From Cymodocea nodosa (Eukaryota > Streptophyta > Magnoliopsida > Alismatales > Cymodoceaceae): a stretch of DNA of 64,000 nt. Shown here piece by piece: positions 45,412 through 57,167 of the stretch; position 1 is the first letter of the stretch; each line of letters begins with the position of its first letter. The position numbers and the translations under genes are program-made. Under the pieces are notes generated by a model. The model saw nothing but the letters and a program-made list of their open reading frames with translations, made no database searches and was not told where the DNA came from. The DNA lies in the NCBI GenBank assembly GCA_036874045.1, contig CM072343.1:5476001-5540000 (forward strand), read 5' to 3'.

Positions 45412-45844
45412 ATCTCCCCCTTTTTGATAATGACAAAAACCTTTGCAATTATTTACATGTATTTCACTCCCTAGTGTATTTCTATACATTCAGTCACATA
45501 GAGAAAAATAAAATAGGAATTTATCAATACTATACTGACGAGGAGGGATTCCTCCCCTTGACTTTGAGCTAACTTCTCCCCCTATCTATGTGTTGAGTTT
45601 TTCTTCTCCTTTTAATAATTCTCTTTCAGTTCTTGCTGGAAATACTGTAAGTGACCATATACTTGACAAATTTCCAAATTCTTCTCTCCCTTTTTGTCAT
45701 TATATAAAAAAGGTGAGGACTGTAAAACTAATATTGACTGTATCTTGCACGAGTAGGTTAGCAGAAAACAAGCTCCCATATGGTGAGCTTGATGAAGAAA
45801 AAATATTTAAAGATCTTGTAAAGAACATATTCCTAGATTTCATC
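45412..45844 (-). promoter_or_regulatory. Element D polypurine tract and 3' untranslated region
   Basis: The PPT (complement of 45412-45426, CAAAAAGGGGGAGAT) adjoins the LTR. Further purine tracts on the element strand lie at about 45551-45560, 45573-45585 and 45604-45612. No coding sequence is seen in this stretch. Confidence 0.8.
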
Positions 45845-47300
45845 TAATATGATTAAAAGTTGATTCATTTAAAGGTTTGGTGAAAATATCTGCAAGTTGA
45901 TTTTCTGTTGGCACAAACTTAAGTGAGATGTTCCTTTTCTCCACATGATCTCTCAGAAAATGATGTCTGATCTCGATATGTTTGGCTCTAGAATGAAGTA
46001 CTGTATTCTTAGATAGACTGATTGCACTGCTATTATCACAAAATATGATTGAGTTCTGAATTTTCAGTCTGTAATCTGCTAGAGTTTGCTGCATCCAAAG
46101 GATTTGTGCACAACACAATCCTATTGCAATATACTCAGCTTCAGTAGTAGATAAAGCTATACGATTTTGTTTCCTACTGAACCATGAGATTAAAGAACTT
46201 CCAAGTAATTGACAAGTACCACTAGTGCTTTTTCTGTCAGATCTACTGCCTGCATAATCTGCATCACTATAGCCTGTTAAAATCAAACTACTGTTAGCTG
46301 AGTAGAATAATCTGAAATCTTTTGTTCCTTGTAGATATCTGAAAATCCTTTTGACTGATTTCAAATGTGATTCCTTTGGTGATGCTTGAAATCTAGAACA
46401 CAAGCATACACTGAACATAATATCTGGCCTGCTAGCTGAAAGGTATAGTAGGGATTCAATCATACCTCTATATTGCCTTTGATCCACTGCAACACTTGAA
46501 TCATCCATTTCTATTTTAATGCTTGAACTCATTGGAGTATTTGCAGATTTGATGTTTTCATAACCAAATTTCTTCAACATCTCTTTGCAGTATTTTTCTT
46601 GGTTGACATAAATACCATTATGCACTTGATGAATTTGTAATCCCAAGAAAAACTTCAATTCTCCCATCATGCTCATTTCGAATTTATTTTTCATCAAATT
46701 CTAAAATTCATGACAGAGATCTTCTGAAGTGGCTCCAAAGACTATATCATCAACATATATCTATACAATCAACATATGCACATCAAAAGTTTTGATAAAC
46801 AAAGTGTTGTCCACTTTGCCTATAGAAAAATTGTTTTTAGTTAAAAACTTTTTCAATTTCTCATACCATGCTCTAGGTGCTTGTTTCAAACCATAAAGAG
46901 CCTTTCTTAGTATGAAGACATGATTCGGCTTGAATTCATCTTCAAATCCAGGAGGTTGTTTGACAAACATTTCTTCCTGAATTTCTCCATTTAAGAAGAC
47001 ACTTTTCACATCCATCTGAAACAATCTTATCTTCATACTACTTGCAAAAGTAAGCAACATTCTGATAGCTTCAATTCTGGCTACGGGAGAAAAAGTTTCT
47101 TCATAGTCAATACCTTCCTGCTAATTGTAGCCTTGAGCAACTAATCGAGCTTTATTTTTGAGAATATTACCTTCTTCATCTAATTTGTTTTTGAAAATCC
47201 ATTTAGTTCCAATGATGGATTTTCCTACAGGTTTTTCTACTAGTTTCCAAACATTATTTTTCTGAAACTGATTTAATTCTTCCTACATAGCCATAGTCTA
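45845..47300 (-). pseudogene. pol: Element D reverse transcriptase-RNase H
   Basis: RT motifs are IIGTKWIFKNKLDEE near 47170-47215, QMDVKSVFLNGE near 46990-47020, YGLKQAPRAWYEKL near 46850-46900 and the intact YVDDIVFGA near 46735-46760. A stop near 46700 and one near 46755 interrupt it. RNase H (45845-46400) includes SRSDRKSTSGTCQLLG, STTEAEYIAIGLCC and FCDNSSAISLSKN, and ends ADIFTKPLNE. Only a few stops are seen. It is very similar to the G copy. Confidence 0.9.
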
Positions 47301-48484
47301 GTAGGTATCCTTACATGCTTCATCTACTAATTTTGGCTCTATTTCTGACACAAATGCACAAAAATTGCAGATATCTTGTGCTTTGCTCCTAGTTTGTACC
47401 CCTTTAGATATATTTCCAATAATTTGTTCCTCGAGATGATCAAATCTAAACTTCCAACTGTTAAGATTCTGATATCTTTTGTTGAGATTCTGGTCTGACA
47501 CTTGTGATTTGAGTTTCTATTTGCAGTTATCATCTTCAAAGTATTCATTTTCACTATCATATTTAATCTTCAACTTTTTGAAATTCTGGATCAGATCTTC
47601 ATCAAACTGAACATTTATACTTTCCTCCACTCTTCTATCTTCAGCAAAATATACTCTGTAAGCTTTGCTTCTAGAGGAGTAACCAACAAGTATGGCAGGT
47701 TCAGACTTTGCATCAAACTTGTCTTTAGCATTTCCTATATTTAAGACAAAACATTTGCATCCAAATGTCTTAAAATAGCCAACATTTGGAGTTTTATCAA
47801 ACCAAATTTCAAAAGGTGTCTTATTCACTATGGATCTAATGTGAGTTCTGTTGGAAATGTGACAAGCTGTTCCTATAGCTTCTGCCTAAAGAAATTTAGG
47901 TAGATTCGTGGCATTTAACATAGTTCTAGCCATTTCTTGTAATGTCCTATTTTTCCTTTCCACAACTCCATTTTGAGCAAGAGTTCTAGGACAAGAGAAT
48001 TCATGCAGAATTCCAAATGAATTGCAAAGGTTTTCAAATTCAAGGTTTTCAAATTCTCCTCCATGATCACTTCTGATTTTCTTCACTGTTAGTTCCTTCT
48101 GATTCTGAACTCTTATGTAGAATTCCTGAACTCATTGTAAGTTTCATTTTTATGTGTCAAAAATATTACCCAAGTTAATTTGGAGAAATCATCAATAATA
48201 ACAAAGGTATATTTTCGACCCCCAAGACTTGATACTTGAGAAGGACCAAACAAATCTAGATGTAGCAGTTCTAATGGCCTTTTGGTGGAAACAACATTTT
48301 TGCTGTGAAGAGTAGTTCTCTTCTACTTCCCTAGCATACACTCACTGCACACTCTATCTTTCTTAAAAGTGAGTTTAGGCAGACCCTTGACAAGATCACC
48401 TGTGGATAGCTTTCTGATATTCTTCATACTGATGTGACCAAGTCTTCTATGCCACACCCAATCGTCTTCACCAGTTGCTACCAA
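47301..48484 (-). pseudogene. pol: Element D integrase
   Basis: The GAG-pre-integrase zinc site lies near 48340-48470. The core contains DLFGPS (near 48245) with the first Asp, IRSDHGGEFENLEF (48040-48085) with the second, and NGVVERKNRTLQEM (47935-47975) with the Glu. The C-terminal domain LVGYSSRSKAYRVYFA is at about 47640-47690. Stops occur at about 47830-47890 and 48090-48130. All catalytic acids are visible, but not in one open frame. Confidence 0.87.
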
Positions 48485-49257
48485 TTAGGAATTGCTTGTA
48501 GAATTTTCACATGGAAAGTTTAATGTATATATTGAGCAATTTCTAATACTAGTAAATTTTGTTTCATTCGTGGCAGGATCAATAATGTAGCAGTTTTTAG
48601 CATTAAAAGAAATAGTATAGCCTTTATCACATAATTGTCCTACACTTAACAAATTTTGTTTTAATCCATTTACATGCAAGACATTCTCAATTATACCATT
48701 TTCAGATGTAATATTTCCTATTGCAGTTATTTTACACTTTTCATTATTTCCAAACTTAACAGATCCTGAACTTAAGTTTTTAACTGAGTCAAGAAAGCTT
48801 TTCTTACCTGTCATGTGCTTTGAGCATCCACTGTCCGCAATCCATTTAGTTGAACGTGCTTGAAACTCCTTGTCACCCTGCAAATCATACTGAAATTAAA
48901 GCTTTCGGTACCCAAATCTTCTTGGGTCCAGTAGAGTTAGTCCTTAATACATTAAATCTATTGCCTCTTGACAGCCACATATGACCTGATCTTCGTTTGA
49001 TGGCAAACACAGTGGTGCCATCTCTATAAGATCGAATCACTCTACCACAATAAGGTATTTCCTGTGGTGTAGCATACCCTAGGCCATATTTATTCCCATT
49101 TGATCGTTGAGATCCTTTTATTTTATTTAATCCTTTTTGTCCTTGAGTAAATGTACATATGGTATCTTTCAAATCTGATATAGTGATTAATAGATTTTTA
49201 TTTTCTTCTTTTAATTCACAATTAACACAACTATACTTATCCAAGTTGGATTTTGTT
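48485..49257 (-). pseudogene. gag-pol: Element D Gag C-terminus and protease
   Basis: Gag residues DKYSCVNCELKEENK begin at the break near 49257, followed by the coiled-coil end, GLGYATPQEIPYCG and RRSGHMWLSRGN, and GPKKIWVP near 48915-48940. A stop (near 48884) separates the protease, which opens with TKWIADSGCSKHMTG; the DSG active site is intact. The protease continues through VKFGNNEKCKITAIGN and LLSVGQLCDKGY to 48485. The same protease start is found at 53908-54363. Confidence 0.88.
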
Positions 49258-50701
49258 TCACGATTTTAAAATGAAATCAGAGTGCTTAATGAAAAATCAG
49301 TAAATTGTCTGAAGTCCTGAAAGAGCTGAGATGTGAATTCTAGATTAAATGAAACACATATGATTAAAGATACATTTAATTTGACTGATTGAACTTGTAG
49401 AATGATTTATGTGTAGATCTTATTAAACTACAAAAAAAGTATGAGCTTATTGTTATGGATTCATATTTTCAGTAAATGATAGAAGCAGGACTATATGAGA
49501 TTGGTGTTTTATTGCATCTGCATTAATGAAATATGTACATATACAGTATGTGATTAATGTTTTTTGTTTTGAAAAAAAAGAAAAAAAAAAAAAAACTTTA
49601 AGAGTTTATTGACTTGTTTGATCACGAGCCTTTTGTACTTGAGCATATAGGTATGTAAGGATTGTTGACCTGAAAAAGGACTCTTGAAATCTGGCAACCT
49701 AAGATCTTGATCAGATCTGGGATTGTTGATTGAAAGCTCGTTACATGGGTACATTAGAAAGCTCTTGTATGATTCAAGCTTGTCAAATTAACTTTTAAAG
49801 TACAAAAATACATATACTGTTCTGAAAAGATACAAGTGTTTTGTGAAATACAGATATCTTATGAATCGAGTATATTTTCTGTTATCTAGAATTGCTGAAA
49901 TATTAATCTAGAATTGACTTTTGAAGTTGTTTTATGGAGATACAATTCTTTATTCTACTTGTTTTAATCATATTAAATTGGATTGTACTTTGATTCATAT
50001 GTTGTTGAAATTTCTTCTAGAAATCTTATTGGAAAATTCAAGATGACAAATGATGAAAAGAAGAACAAACGATAATATAATTAACACCTATGTGATGATG
50101 ATATACTTTGTATGTAATTTGCATATATTCTAAGTATATTTGTAGGTTGAAGAGGAGAAAACAATATTAAAACAGATTACTGAAACATACAGTTTATCTA
50201 TATAATAATACAAGTTCTTATGCTGAACATAAAAAAAAGGGGAGAATTAATTCTAGCTCTTTTAGGAAGACCAATTAATGAGATCTTAGCTTGCTAAGGA
50301 ACTAGCAAAATTTAGGTATGGGGGAAGTGTTTAGAATGAAAAAGTGCATATTATTAACGGTTAAATGATGGTTAATTACATAATATTTAGCTTATCATAT
50401 TAGAATTAAGCCATTATATCATAATTGCACTGTTATATGCTTTAATTAAAGAATCTGCTTAATTTTGGTGAATTAATGTTAATTTAGTACATTTATGAAC
50501 TGTCGATAAGTTGTAGGCTGTGAAATCCTAAGTATCCGAAATTTCTGATATTTCGGATAGTTATGTTTAACATACCGAACATGTATCAGATAGTTATGTT
50601 TAAATTGCCGAACATTTATGTTTTAAAAGAATATTTTATTATTTCCTGAAGTACACTTGTTGAAACCATAATGCATGACTTAAGTGAACTTTCGGTGAGT
50701 T
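49258..50701 (+). mobile_element. Family E fragment: 3' untranslated region, PPT and start of LTR
   Basis: 49258-50327 is non-coding and is repeated, inverted, at 62645-63710 and, more distantly, at about 60420-61260 in element F. It ends in the PPT GGTATGGGGGAAG (50315-50327), immediately followed by the LTR start TGTTTAGAATG. The LTR runs only to about 50701, where it switches to G-type LTR sequence. A long A tract lies at 49572-49597. Confidence 0.8.
50328..50701 (+). repeat. LTR of family E, 5' fragment fused to a G-type LTR end
   Basis: The first 370 bases match 51857 onward and 18802 onward. The switch lies at a shared GTGAGTT (about 50696-50702), so the breakpoint is at a short stretch of homology. 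Confidence 0.8.
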
Positions 50702-51050
50702 AACCTGAAAACTCATTGTTGGCTTAGAGCTTGTACTAGAAAGCTCGAAGGAAGGTTGGTTGTTGAGCTTCAACTTGAAAGCTCAAGTGTTGGTTCTTGC
50801 TTTTACGTGGAAGTAAGTGTTGTAAGTTTTTAAACTTAGTGAAGCCCAAGTGATCCTTGGGGGTGAACTAGCCGAGTTGGTGAACCACCTAAAAAATTGT
50901 CTTGTGTTTCTTTCTACTTACTATTTTGCATCCACTTAGATTATTTCAACCCACTATTAATTAGAATTAGTCGATTCTGCTTAAAAGAAGTAAAATTTAC
51001 ACACCTACACCATTCACCCCCCCCCGTTGGTGAGCCTATCGATCCTAACA
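50702..51050 (+). repeat. 3' end of a G-type Sirevirus LTR
   Basis: It matches 17649-17995 and ends CTAACA at 51050, followed by GCAAG as in copy 1. Confidence 0.85.
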
Positions 51051-51856
51051 GCAAGGAATTTCAGAAAATTTATGAAGAAAAACAATAAGACCAACTCCTC
51101 CAAAAGAACATTCCCTACTTGCTTTAAATACAAAAGGCAAAAGCATATATAGACCTTCTGTCCATTGTAAATAGAAGAGGATCAAGCAGATAAGAAGAAA
51201 AGATGGAAGAACAAAAAGAAAATGGCTCTTAAAGCTACTTGGGATGGTAGTAGCTCCTAAAGCAGTTCTTTAAATTCTGAAGATGAAGCTGTAGCTAACA
51301 TGTGCTTTACAGCACAAGAGGTATGCTCTACTTCTCCTTATTGTTCAGAAAATAAGCATGATGACTTAGATGTAAATAGTCTTCTTTGTATAGTAGATAG
51401 TCTATATGTTAAATGTAAAGAATATAAGAAAGAGATTAAAGGTTTGAATAATTCTTTAGAGGATTCTTTTGTTGAGCTAGAAAAAGCTCTTGTTGAAATT
51501 AGAAACTTAAAAACTAAAATAGATAAATATAGTTGTGATAACTGTGAGTTAAGAGAAGAAAATAAAAATTTATTAGTTGAAGTTTTTGATTTAAGAAATA
51601 ATGTATGCAAGTTCACACAGGGTTAGAAAGGATTAAATAAAATTATAGGATCTCAACAACAAAATGGAATTAAATATGGCCTTGGGAATGCTACACCATA
51701 GGAAGTACCTTATTATGGTGGCATGATTTGATCATATAGAGATGACACTACTGTATTTGCTATCAGAAGAAGATCTAGTTATATGTGGCTGCCAAGAGGT
51801 AATAAATTCAATGTTTCAAGGACTAACTTTGTTGGACCCAAGAAGATTTGGATACC
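51051..51856 (+). pseudogene. gag: Sirevirus Gag fragment, copy 2
   Basis: It has the same extent as the piece at 17996-18801: broken zinc knuckle near 51110-51155 with the same TAG, a 108-codon coiled-coil segment (51300-51626), then GLGNATP and RRSSYMWLPRGN, ending at GPKKIW before the E LTR. Shared damage with copy 1 shows the stops predate the duplication. The matching protease continuation lies beyond the LTR, at 53908. Confidence 0.83.
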
Positions 51857-53902
51857 TGTTTAGAATGAAAAAGTGCATAATATTAACGATTAAATGATGG
51901 TTAATTGCATAATATTTAGCTTATCATATGAGAATTAAGCCATTATGTTATAATTGCACTGTTATATGCTTTAATGAAAGAATCTACATAATTCTAGGGA
52001 ATTAATGTTAATTTAGTACATTTCTGAACTGTTAGTAAATTGCAGGCTGTGAAATTCTTAAGTATCCGAATTTTCTGTTATTTCGGACAATTATGTTTAA
52101 CGTACCGAACATGTACCGAAAAGTTATGTTTAAATTACTGAACAGTTATGTTTTAAAAGAATATTTTATTATTTCCTGAAGTACACGTGTCGAAACCATA
52201 ATGCATGACTTAAGTGGATTTTCGGAAGGTTATCTGTAACTATCTGAAATACATCTGAGCATCGGATAGTAAAGTTCGTAAGTGTTTGAAATATTTGAAC
52301 TTGTTAAGATAGAATTATGCACGTGTTGAATTTAAATGCTTTAGTATATCACGTGAGATGCACATGTTTAACTCGTTAAGTTAGCATAACTGTACGCATT
52401 GAGTTACATGAATACACACTAAGGTAACACGTTATGTTAGTGGCTTAATTCTTTATTGCACGTGTTTTATAGTTAAATCAATGAAGCAAGTTCGTTGAGT
52501 TTTCTGTAACTCCATGGACCATTTATTTTCTAATATGTCACTGTAGTGATTGTAGAAACAGGACAGTTGGAAGAAAAAAATCACGATCGCACGTATCACG
52601 TAAGGATTCACTAGTCGAAGGGAGAAGAAATCATCGTCGTTGATATAAATGAAGGAAATCCAACTAACAATTCAAGCAGAAGTAGTTACCACTAAAGAAA
52701 TATAAAAGAAAAGAAGAAAAAGAAGTAAAGTGTGTGGTCGATGGGTGTGGCCAGTGTATGCAAAGGAGGATCACTAAGCTTTCTACAAGCAACGTCCGCA
52801 ATTCTCTGAAGTACCACACCAACCATCATCACCACCATCATAATCACCAACCATCGGAGGTCTGTGAGGATACTTTCTTGATGTTGGGTCGATTCCGAGC
52901 TAAACACAGTGCTTGACAACCATTGTGAGGAGTGATCGCGTCGTGGGAAGTGAAGCTATTTTCACCAAGAGCCGACTCATATCTTAGGAGATCGTAAAGC
53001 TTTTAGCCTTGGCTTCGGGTTGATGCTTGTATGCTGAAGAGGAGATCATTTGCAATTCTGGACTCACGATTCTATAGGGAGAGGAGACAGAATTGTAAGT
53101 GGTTTAATTTTCTGTGGTCTAATCGCATCGTATGTAGTGACGGAAGTATTTAATGTCGACTGAGATTACTTTACATTTCACCTTTCGCCCATTTCCATGC
53201 TCATATCAAAACAAAAATACCAAAAACAACTTATCTGCGTTTATATTTTGTATTTGAGTGTTGTATTGCTTGTTTTGTATCGTGATTAATGTTATCTTTG
53301 TTAGTGTTGTGATTGTTTTATGTTTGTTTTAGTTTTATAGTTTACTGAAATTGGTTCGTTCAAAAGACTTAAAGATTTTAATGGTTATTGTTTGAATTAT
53401 CTGAATGTTAGTATTGCCTAATGATAAATCCAATGTTTACTAACATTAAAGAGCTTAATTGATGTTATTTACAATCTGTGGAACCGCCCAATGGTTGGCC
53501 GAATTCCTCTGTAAATAGTAATATTAAATAGGAAAGGCAGGCTCGTGGAGTTAACTTAAGTCCACGAGGTTAGTCTGTTGAATTAACTGTAACTCAATGG
53601 AGAGCTTATTGAATATATAAATTTGATTGTTAAAAATGGAACAGTTCGCAATTCTTAAGCAATTCCCTATGGGATTAACCTGTACTTGCACACTAATACA
53701 ATAGACACTATGCACTTGCAATTAAAATACAAATTGGAATTAATATCTAATTTGTGTGAAAGGTTGTTTGTTTACTTTTAAAAAGGAATAGGCATAAAGA
53801 TAAATTAACTAAGTAAAAACAGAAGTTAACAAATCTAAGTTTTTCTAGCGCGTTGCTAGGTAACCAAACAAGTTTTCTGGTGCCGTGCTGGAGATCCAAA
53901 CA
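51857..53902 (+). repeat. Solo LTR of family E, complete (2046 bases)
   Basis: It starts TGTTTAGAATG and ends AGATCCAAACA. ATACC flanks it at 51852-51856 and 53903-53907, a perfect target duplication. On both sides the host sequence is a continuous Sirevirus gag-protease junction (GPKKIW before; KALISV after), as in element D. A small His-rich ORF and other short ORFs inside show no support. Confidence 0.88.
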
Positions 53903-53907
53903 ATACC

Positions 53908-54363
53908 AAAAGCCTTAATTTCAGTATGAATTGCAGGATGGTAAGGAGCTTCAAGCACAAATGACAAAATGGATTGTGGGTAGTGGATGCTCAAAGCATA
54001 TGATAGGTAAGAGAAGACTTCTTGATTTAGTTAAAACTTTAAGTTCAGGATCTGTTAAGTTTGGTAATAATGAAAAATGTAAAATTACTGCAATAGGAAA
54101 TATTACATCTGAAAATGGTAGAATTAAGAATGCCTTGCATGTTAATGAACTGAAACAAAAATTATTAAATGTAGGATAATTATGTGATAAAGGATATAAT
54201 GTTTCATTTACTACTAAAAATTGTTATATTACTGATCAAGCTACAAATGAAATAAAATTTACTAGTTTTAGAAATTGTTCAATTTATATACTAAACTTTT
54301 CATGTGAAAATTCTGCAAATGATTCCTGTTTGGTAGCATCTAGTGAAGATGATTGGTTGTGGT
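53908..54363 (+). pseudogene. pol: Sirevirus protease fragment (D-type)
   Basis: It continues the gag fragment after the solo LTR: KALISV, a stop, then KWIVGSGCSKHMIGKRRLL, where the catalytic DSG is changed to GSG. VKFGNNEKCKITAIGN and a run to about 54363 with stops at 54178 and later match element D 48485-48883. It is then fused to F-type sequence. Confidence 0.82.
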
Positions 54364-55348
54364 ATAATTATCAATGTTTTTAAAAATCTTGTTTCTTGTT
54401 TTGGAAATTTAGTTACTAATGTTTCTAAAATTTCAAACAATTGTAGTAAACTGGAAATTCAGGAACCTAAGCATGAAATCCAAAACACTAGTATTAGACC
54501 AATTATTGGATCTGCATGTTCTCTATCTAAAAATTCATGTGTGGAAAAAGATTTTGTATGTACTGAAAATTTAAATACAAGTACAAAATCTTGGTACGAA
54601 CTTACTAAAATGTATGAGCATGACCAAAATAAATTAACATCTGATAAAAATCGATTTCGTCTTGGCTATACTACATCTAAAAATAAAAAGAATATCAATG
54701 AGTGCGATAATTCTACAAGTGAGTATGAAGCTAATGATAAATCAGTAGTACTTACAACTAATAGGAATATAAATGATGATGTTAAGCTATTTTTAAACAA
54801 AAAGAAGAAATATGCTTTTAATGATTTTGAATGTACTGTATGTAGAAAACCTCAAATTTAATTTGCTGAGTGTTATAAAACTAATTGATAATGAATACTA
54901 TGTATTGCTTCAAGATAATGTATGCAAAATTATTGATAAAATTACAGATGAACTTAAGTTTATTGCTAAAAGAAAATGTTCTATATGTATTTTATCTTTA
55001 CCTTCTAGTGTAGTTGATTTAAATTCATGTTTGCTAGTTGAACTAGTGATGCATATCTTTGGCATAGAAGGATTGGGCATATAAGTATGAAACTATTGCA
55101 TCAATTACCTAAACAAAATTTAGTGAGAGGTTTACCAAAAATTAAATACTCAAAGGATTTCATGTGTGATGCATGTGAGTTAGGTAAACTTCATAAAAAC
55201 TCTTTTAAATCCAAAGCTAATATATCAAGCAAGCGAGTCTTAAAACTTATACATATGGATCTATTTGGACCAACAAGAATCATGAGTCTTTGTGGTAAAC
55301 AATATGTATTTGTTTTAATAGATGACTTCTCTAGTTAAATTTAGGATT
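54364..55348 (+). pseudogene. gag-pol: Fragment F': Gag C-terminus, protease remnant and integrase start
   Basis: It matches element F 58924-60148. The Gag tail (VSKISNNCSKLEI; KLFLNKKKKYAFN) runs directly into protease text after the active site (VCRKP near 54840), so about 220 bases including the DSG site are deleted. GAG-pre-integrase with HRRIGH-type and CDACELGKLHKN follows, with stops and frame breaks. The integrase ends after HMDLFGPTRIMSL and DDFSS, a TAA, at the same point as in F. Confidence 0.82.
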
Positions 55349-56967
55349 TGTTTTAGTATTCGTTGCATTAATTTCTCATTTAACTAAACGTTAAGTTAAC
55401 GTGCATTTTTATTGAAAAGTATGATATGTTTTAAAGTTATATCTTCTATATCATGAACAGTTCACGTTTAGACAACTCATTAAGTTAGAGTTTTGTTTGT
55501 ATAGAGGTCACGTGAGAACTCATTAAGTTAAAGGCTTAAAGGTTAAAATAGGTCACGTGAGAACTCGTTAAGTTAGTGTTATACATGTGGTGAAATTATA
55601 AGATACAAATGTTGTATTGTATCACATGAGGTATACATGTTTAACTCGTTAAGTTAGCATATCTAAACGCGTTGAGTTGCTATAATGAACACTAAGGCAG
55701 CATGTTAGGTTAGCGTTATAAACTTAAGTTATTATTTTTGCACGTGGTAAAATTCTTATTATAAAAACATTTGTTTATTACTGAATCGATGAGTTAAAGT
55801 TTTTTCGGAGACTTACAGTCGTAACTATCCGAAAGGTAACTTAAGTCATGGTTTCAGGTCTTGACACGTGTTTCACTAGTTTTGTGGTAAAAAGAGTATT
55901 TCGGAGACTTACAACCGTAACTATCCGAAACTTATATTGTTTTCGATGAGTTATCGTTTAACCTTTCGAAAGAAAGGTTAAGCAGGTTCGTTGAGTTAGT
56001 GAAACACCACAGACTTAGTTCATTGAGTTAGCTATAGTACTTGTCATGTGAAATGGCACATGAGGAACTCATTAAGTTATATATATATACTTGTGTTACT
56101 CGTTTAGTTAACATTAAAGTAACGACTCCTTATTACACTTGACAGAAATTTTCTTTTGGACGAGAAAGTTTATTTTTCTGGAAATTTTTCAGAGATCTAG
56201 GACTGATGATTAAAGAAAATTTGAAATATAAACATGGGTCAGAACGTGTGTATTTCGATGAAGGAAAAAGAAAAGACGTGAAAAAGTGGAAAACTAGTAG
56301 TGGTTAAACGTGAAGGATATGCATGAAATGAAGATACAGTATAAAAGGCATAGAGTTTTCGTTGATCAAATTATCCTTGCACACAAAATGAAAAATCTTT
56401 TCAAGGATCAAACTATCCCTGCACACCAAAAGAAAAATCTTTTTCAGGGATCAAAACACCTCTTCGGGGAAAATCTCTCAGGTGGAAGAAAATTCATTGA
56501 AGCAGAAAACTATAAGATATATGTCATTGAAGATTTGAAGTATTAGGTGGAAGAAAATTCAGTGAAGCAGAAAAATGTATTATTTATGTCACTGAAGATT
56601 TAAAGTATCAGAAGAAAGCAAATTCGGTGAAGCAGAGAAAGACAAGATATTCGTCACTGAAGAATTGTTGAAGAAGAAAAAGAAGAAGAAAGATCTCAAA
56701 CAGGGAGAAATGTTTTAAATCTCGCAAATTAGTTTTCTCTATTTGTAGTTATGAAATTGTTTAGATGATACATGGTATCGAGATATAATTGCATCTACAA
56801 TTTCTGAGGAGAATTGAATTGTATATTATAATTGAAACCTTGAATAAAAATGATTTTATGAAAACAATGTCTCGACTTGTTTTTGAGTTTTAAAGTTTCA
56901 ATTATATTTCAGAAAATATTGAAAATACACAATTCACCCCCCTCTTGTGTAGCCATACGATCTTACA
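55349..56967 (+). repeat. 5' LTR of element F
   Basis: The end GATCTTACA is fixed by the adjacent PBS and by identity with the 3' remnant at 61965-62061. The start TGTTTTAGTATTCG is inferred from the point where similarity to the F' coding end stops. The U3 has many AACTCGTTAAGTTAG-type and TAACTATCCG sites and TATATATATA near 56082. Part of it (55640-55745) resembles E LTR 19268-19365. Confidence 0.7.
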
Positions 56968-56969
56968 AG

Positions 56970-56981
56970 TGGTATTAGAGC
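56970..56981 (+). promoter_or_regulatory. Primer binding site of element F
   Basis: TGGTATTAGAGC, one change from the initiator-tRNA-Met complement, two bases after the LTR end. The leader runs to the gag ATG at 57168. Confidence 0.87.
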
Positions 56982-57167
56982 TTTGTTAATAATCTTTGAT
57001 ATAAAATCGATACCAACTTATTAAATATCATTACTTATTCTACCTTCCTTGTTTTTAAATAGAAATTAATATCTGAGCATACGTTTAAGTTTCTTGATTT
57101 AAGGCTCAAGTTGTTTTAAAGTTTTTAGACTATTTAAAATCAAATATGTTGAAAAATCTAAGGTAAG

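Larger units (their letters stand above)
43628..49257 (-). mobile_element. Element D: 5'-truncated Sirevirus Copia element
   Basis: Minus-strand order from high to low coordinates is Gag C-terminus, protease, integrase, RT, RNase H, untranslated region, PPT and complete 3' LTR. The 5' LTR and N-terminal Gag are missing; the break at about 49257 joins untranslated sequence of family E. Left flank AATTG (43623-43627) is a candidate target duplication whose partner is lost. It is the same family as A and G. Confidence 0.9.
50702..53658 (+). repeat. Duplicated block, copy 2
   Basis: It corresponds to 17649-20563 in the same orientation: end of a G-type LTR, gag fragment, E LTR. Similarity stops at ATTCTTAA (53651-53658), where copy 1 switches to element H while copy 2 continues to the true LTR end. 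Confidence 0.85.

Noticed and set aside
56310-56546. 78-codon Lys-rich ORF in the F LTR
   Set aside because: It arises from a short repeated DNA pattern (GATCAAA, GAAAAATC) in the LTR and is not kept in any other copy.
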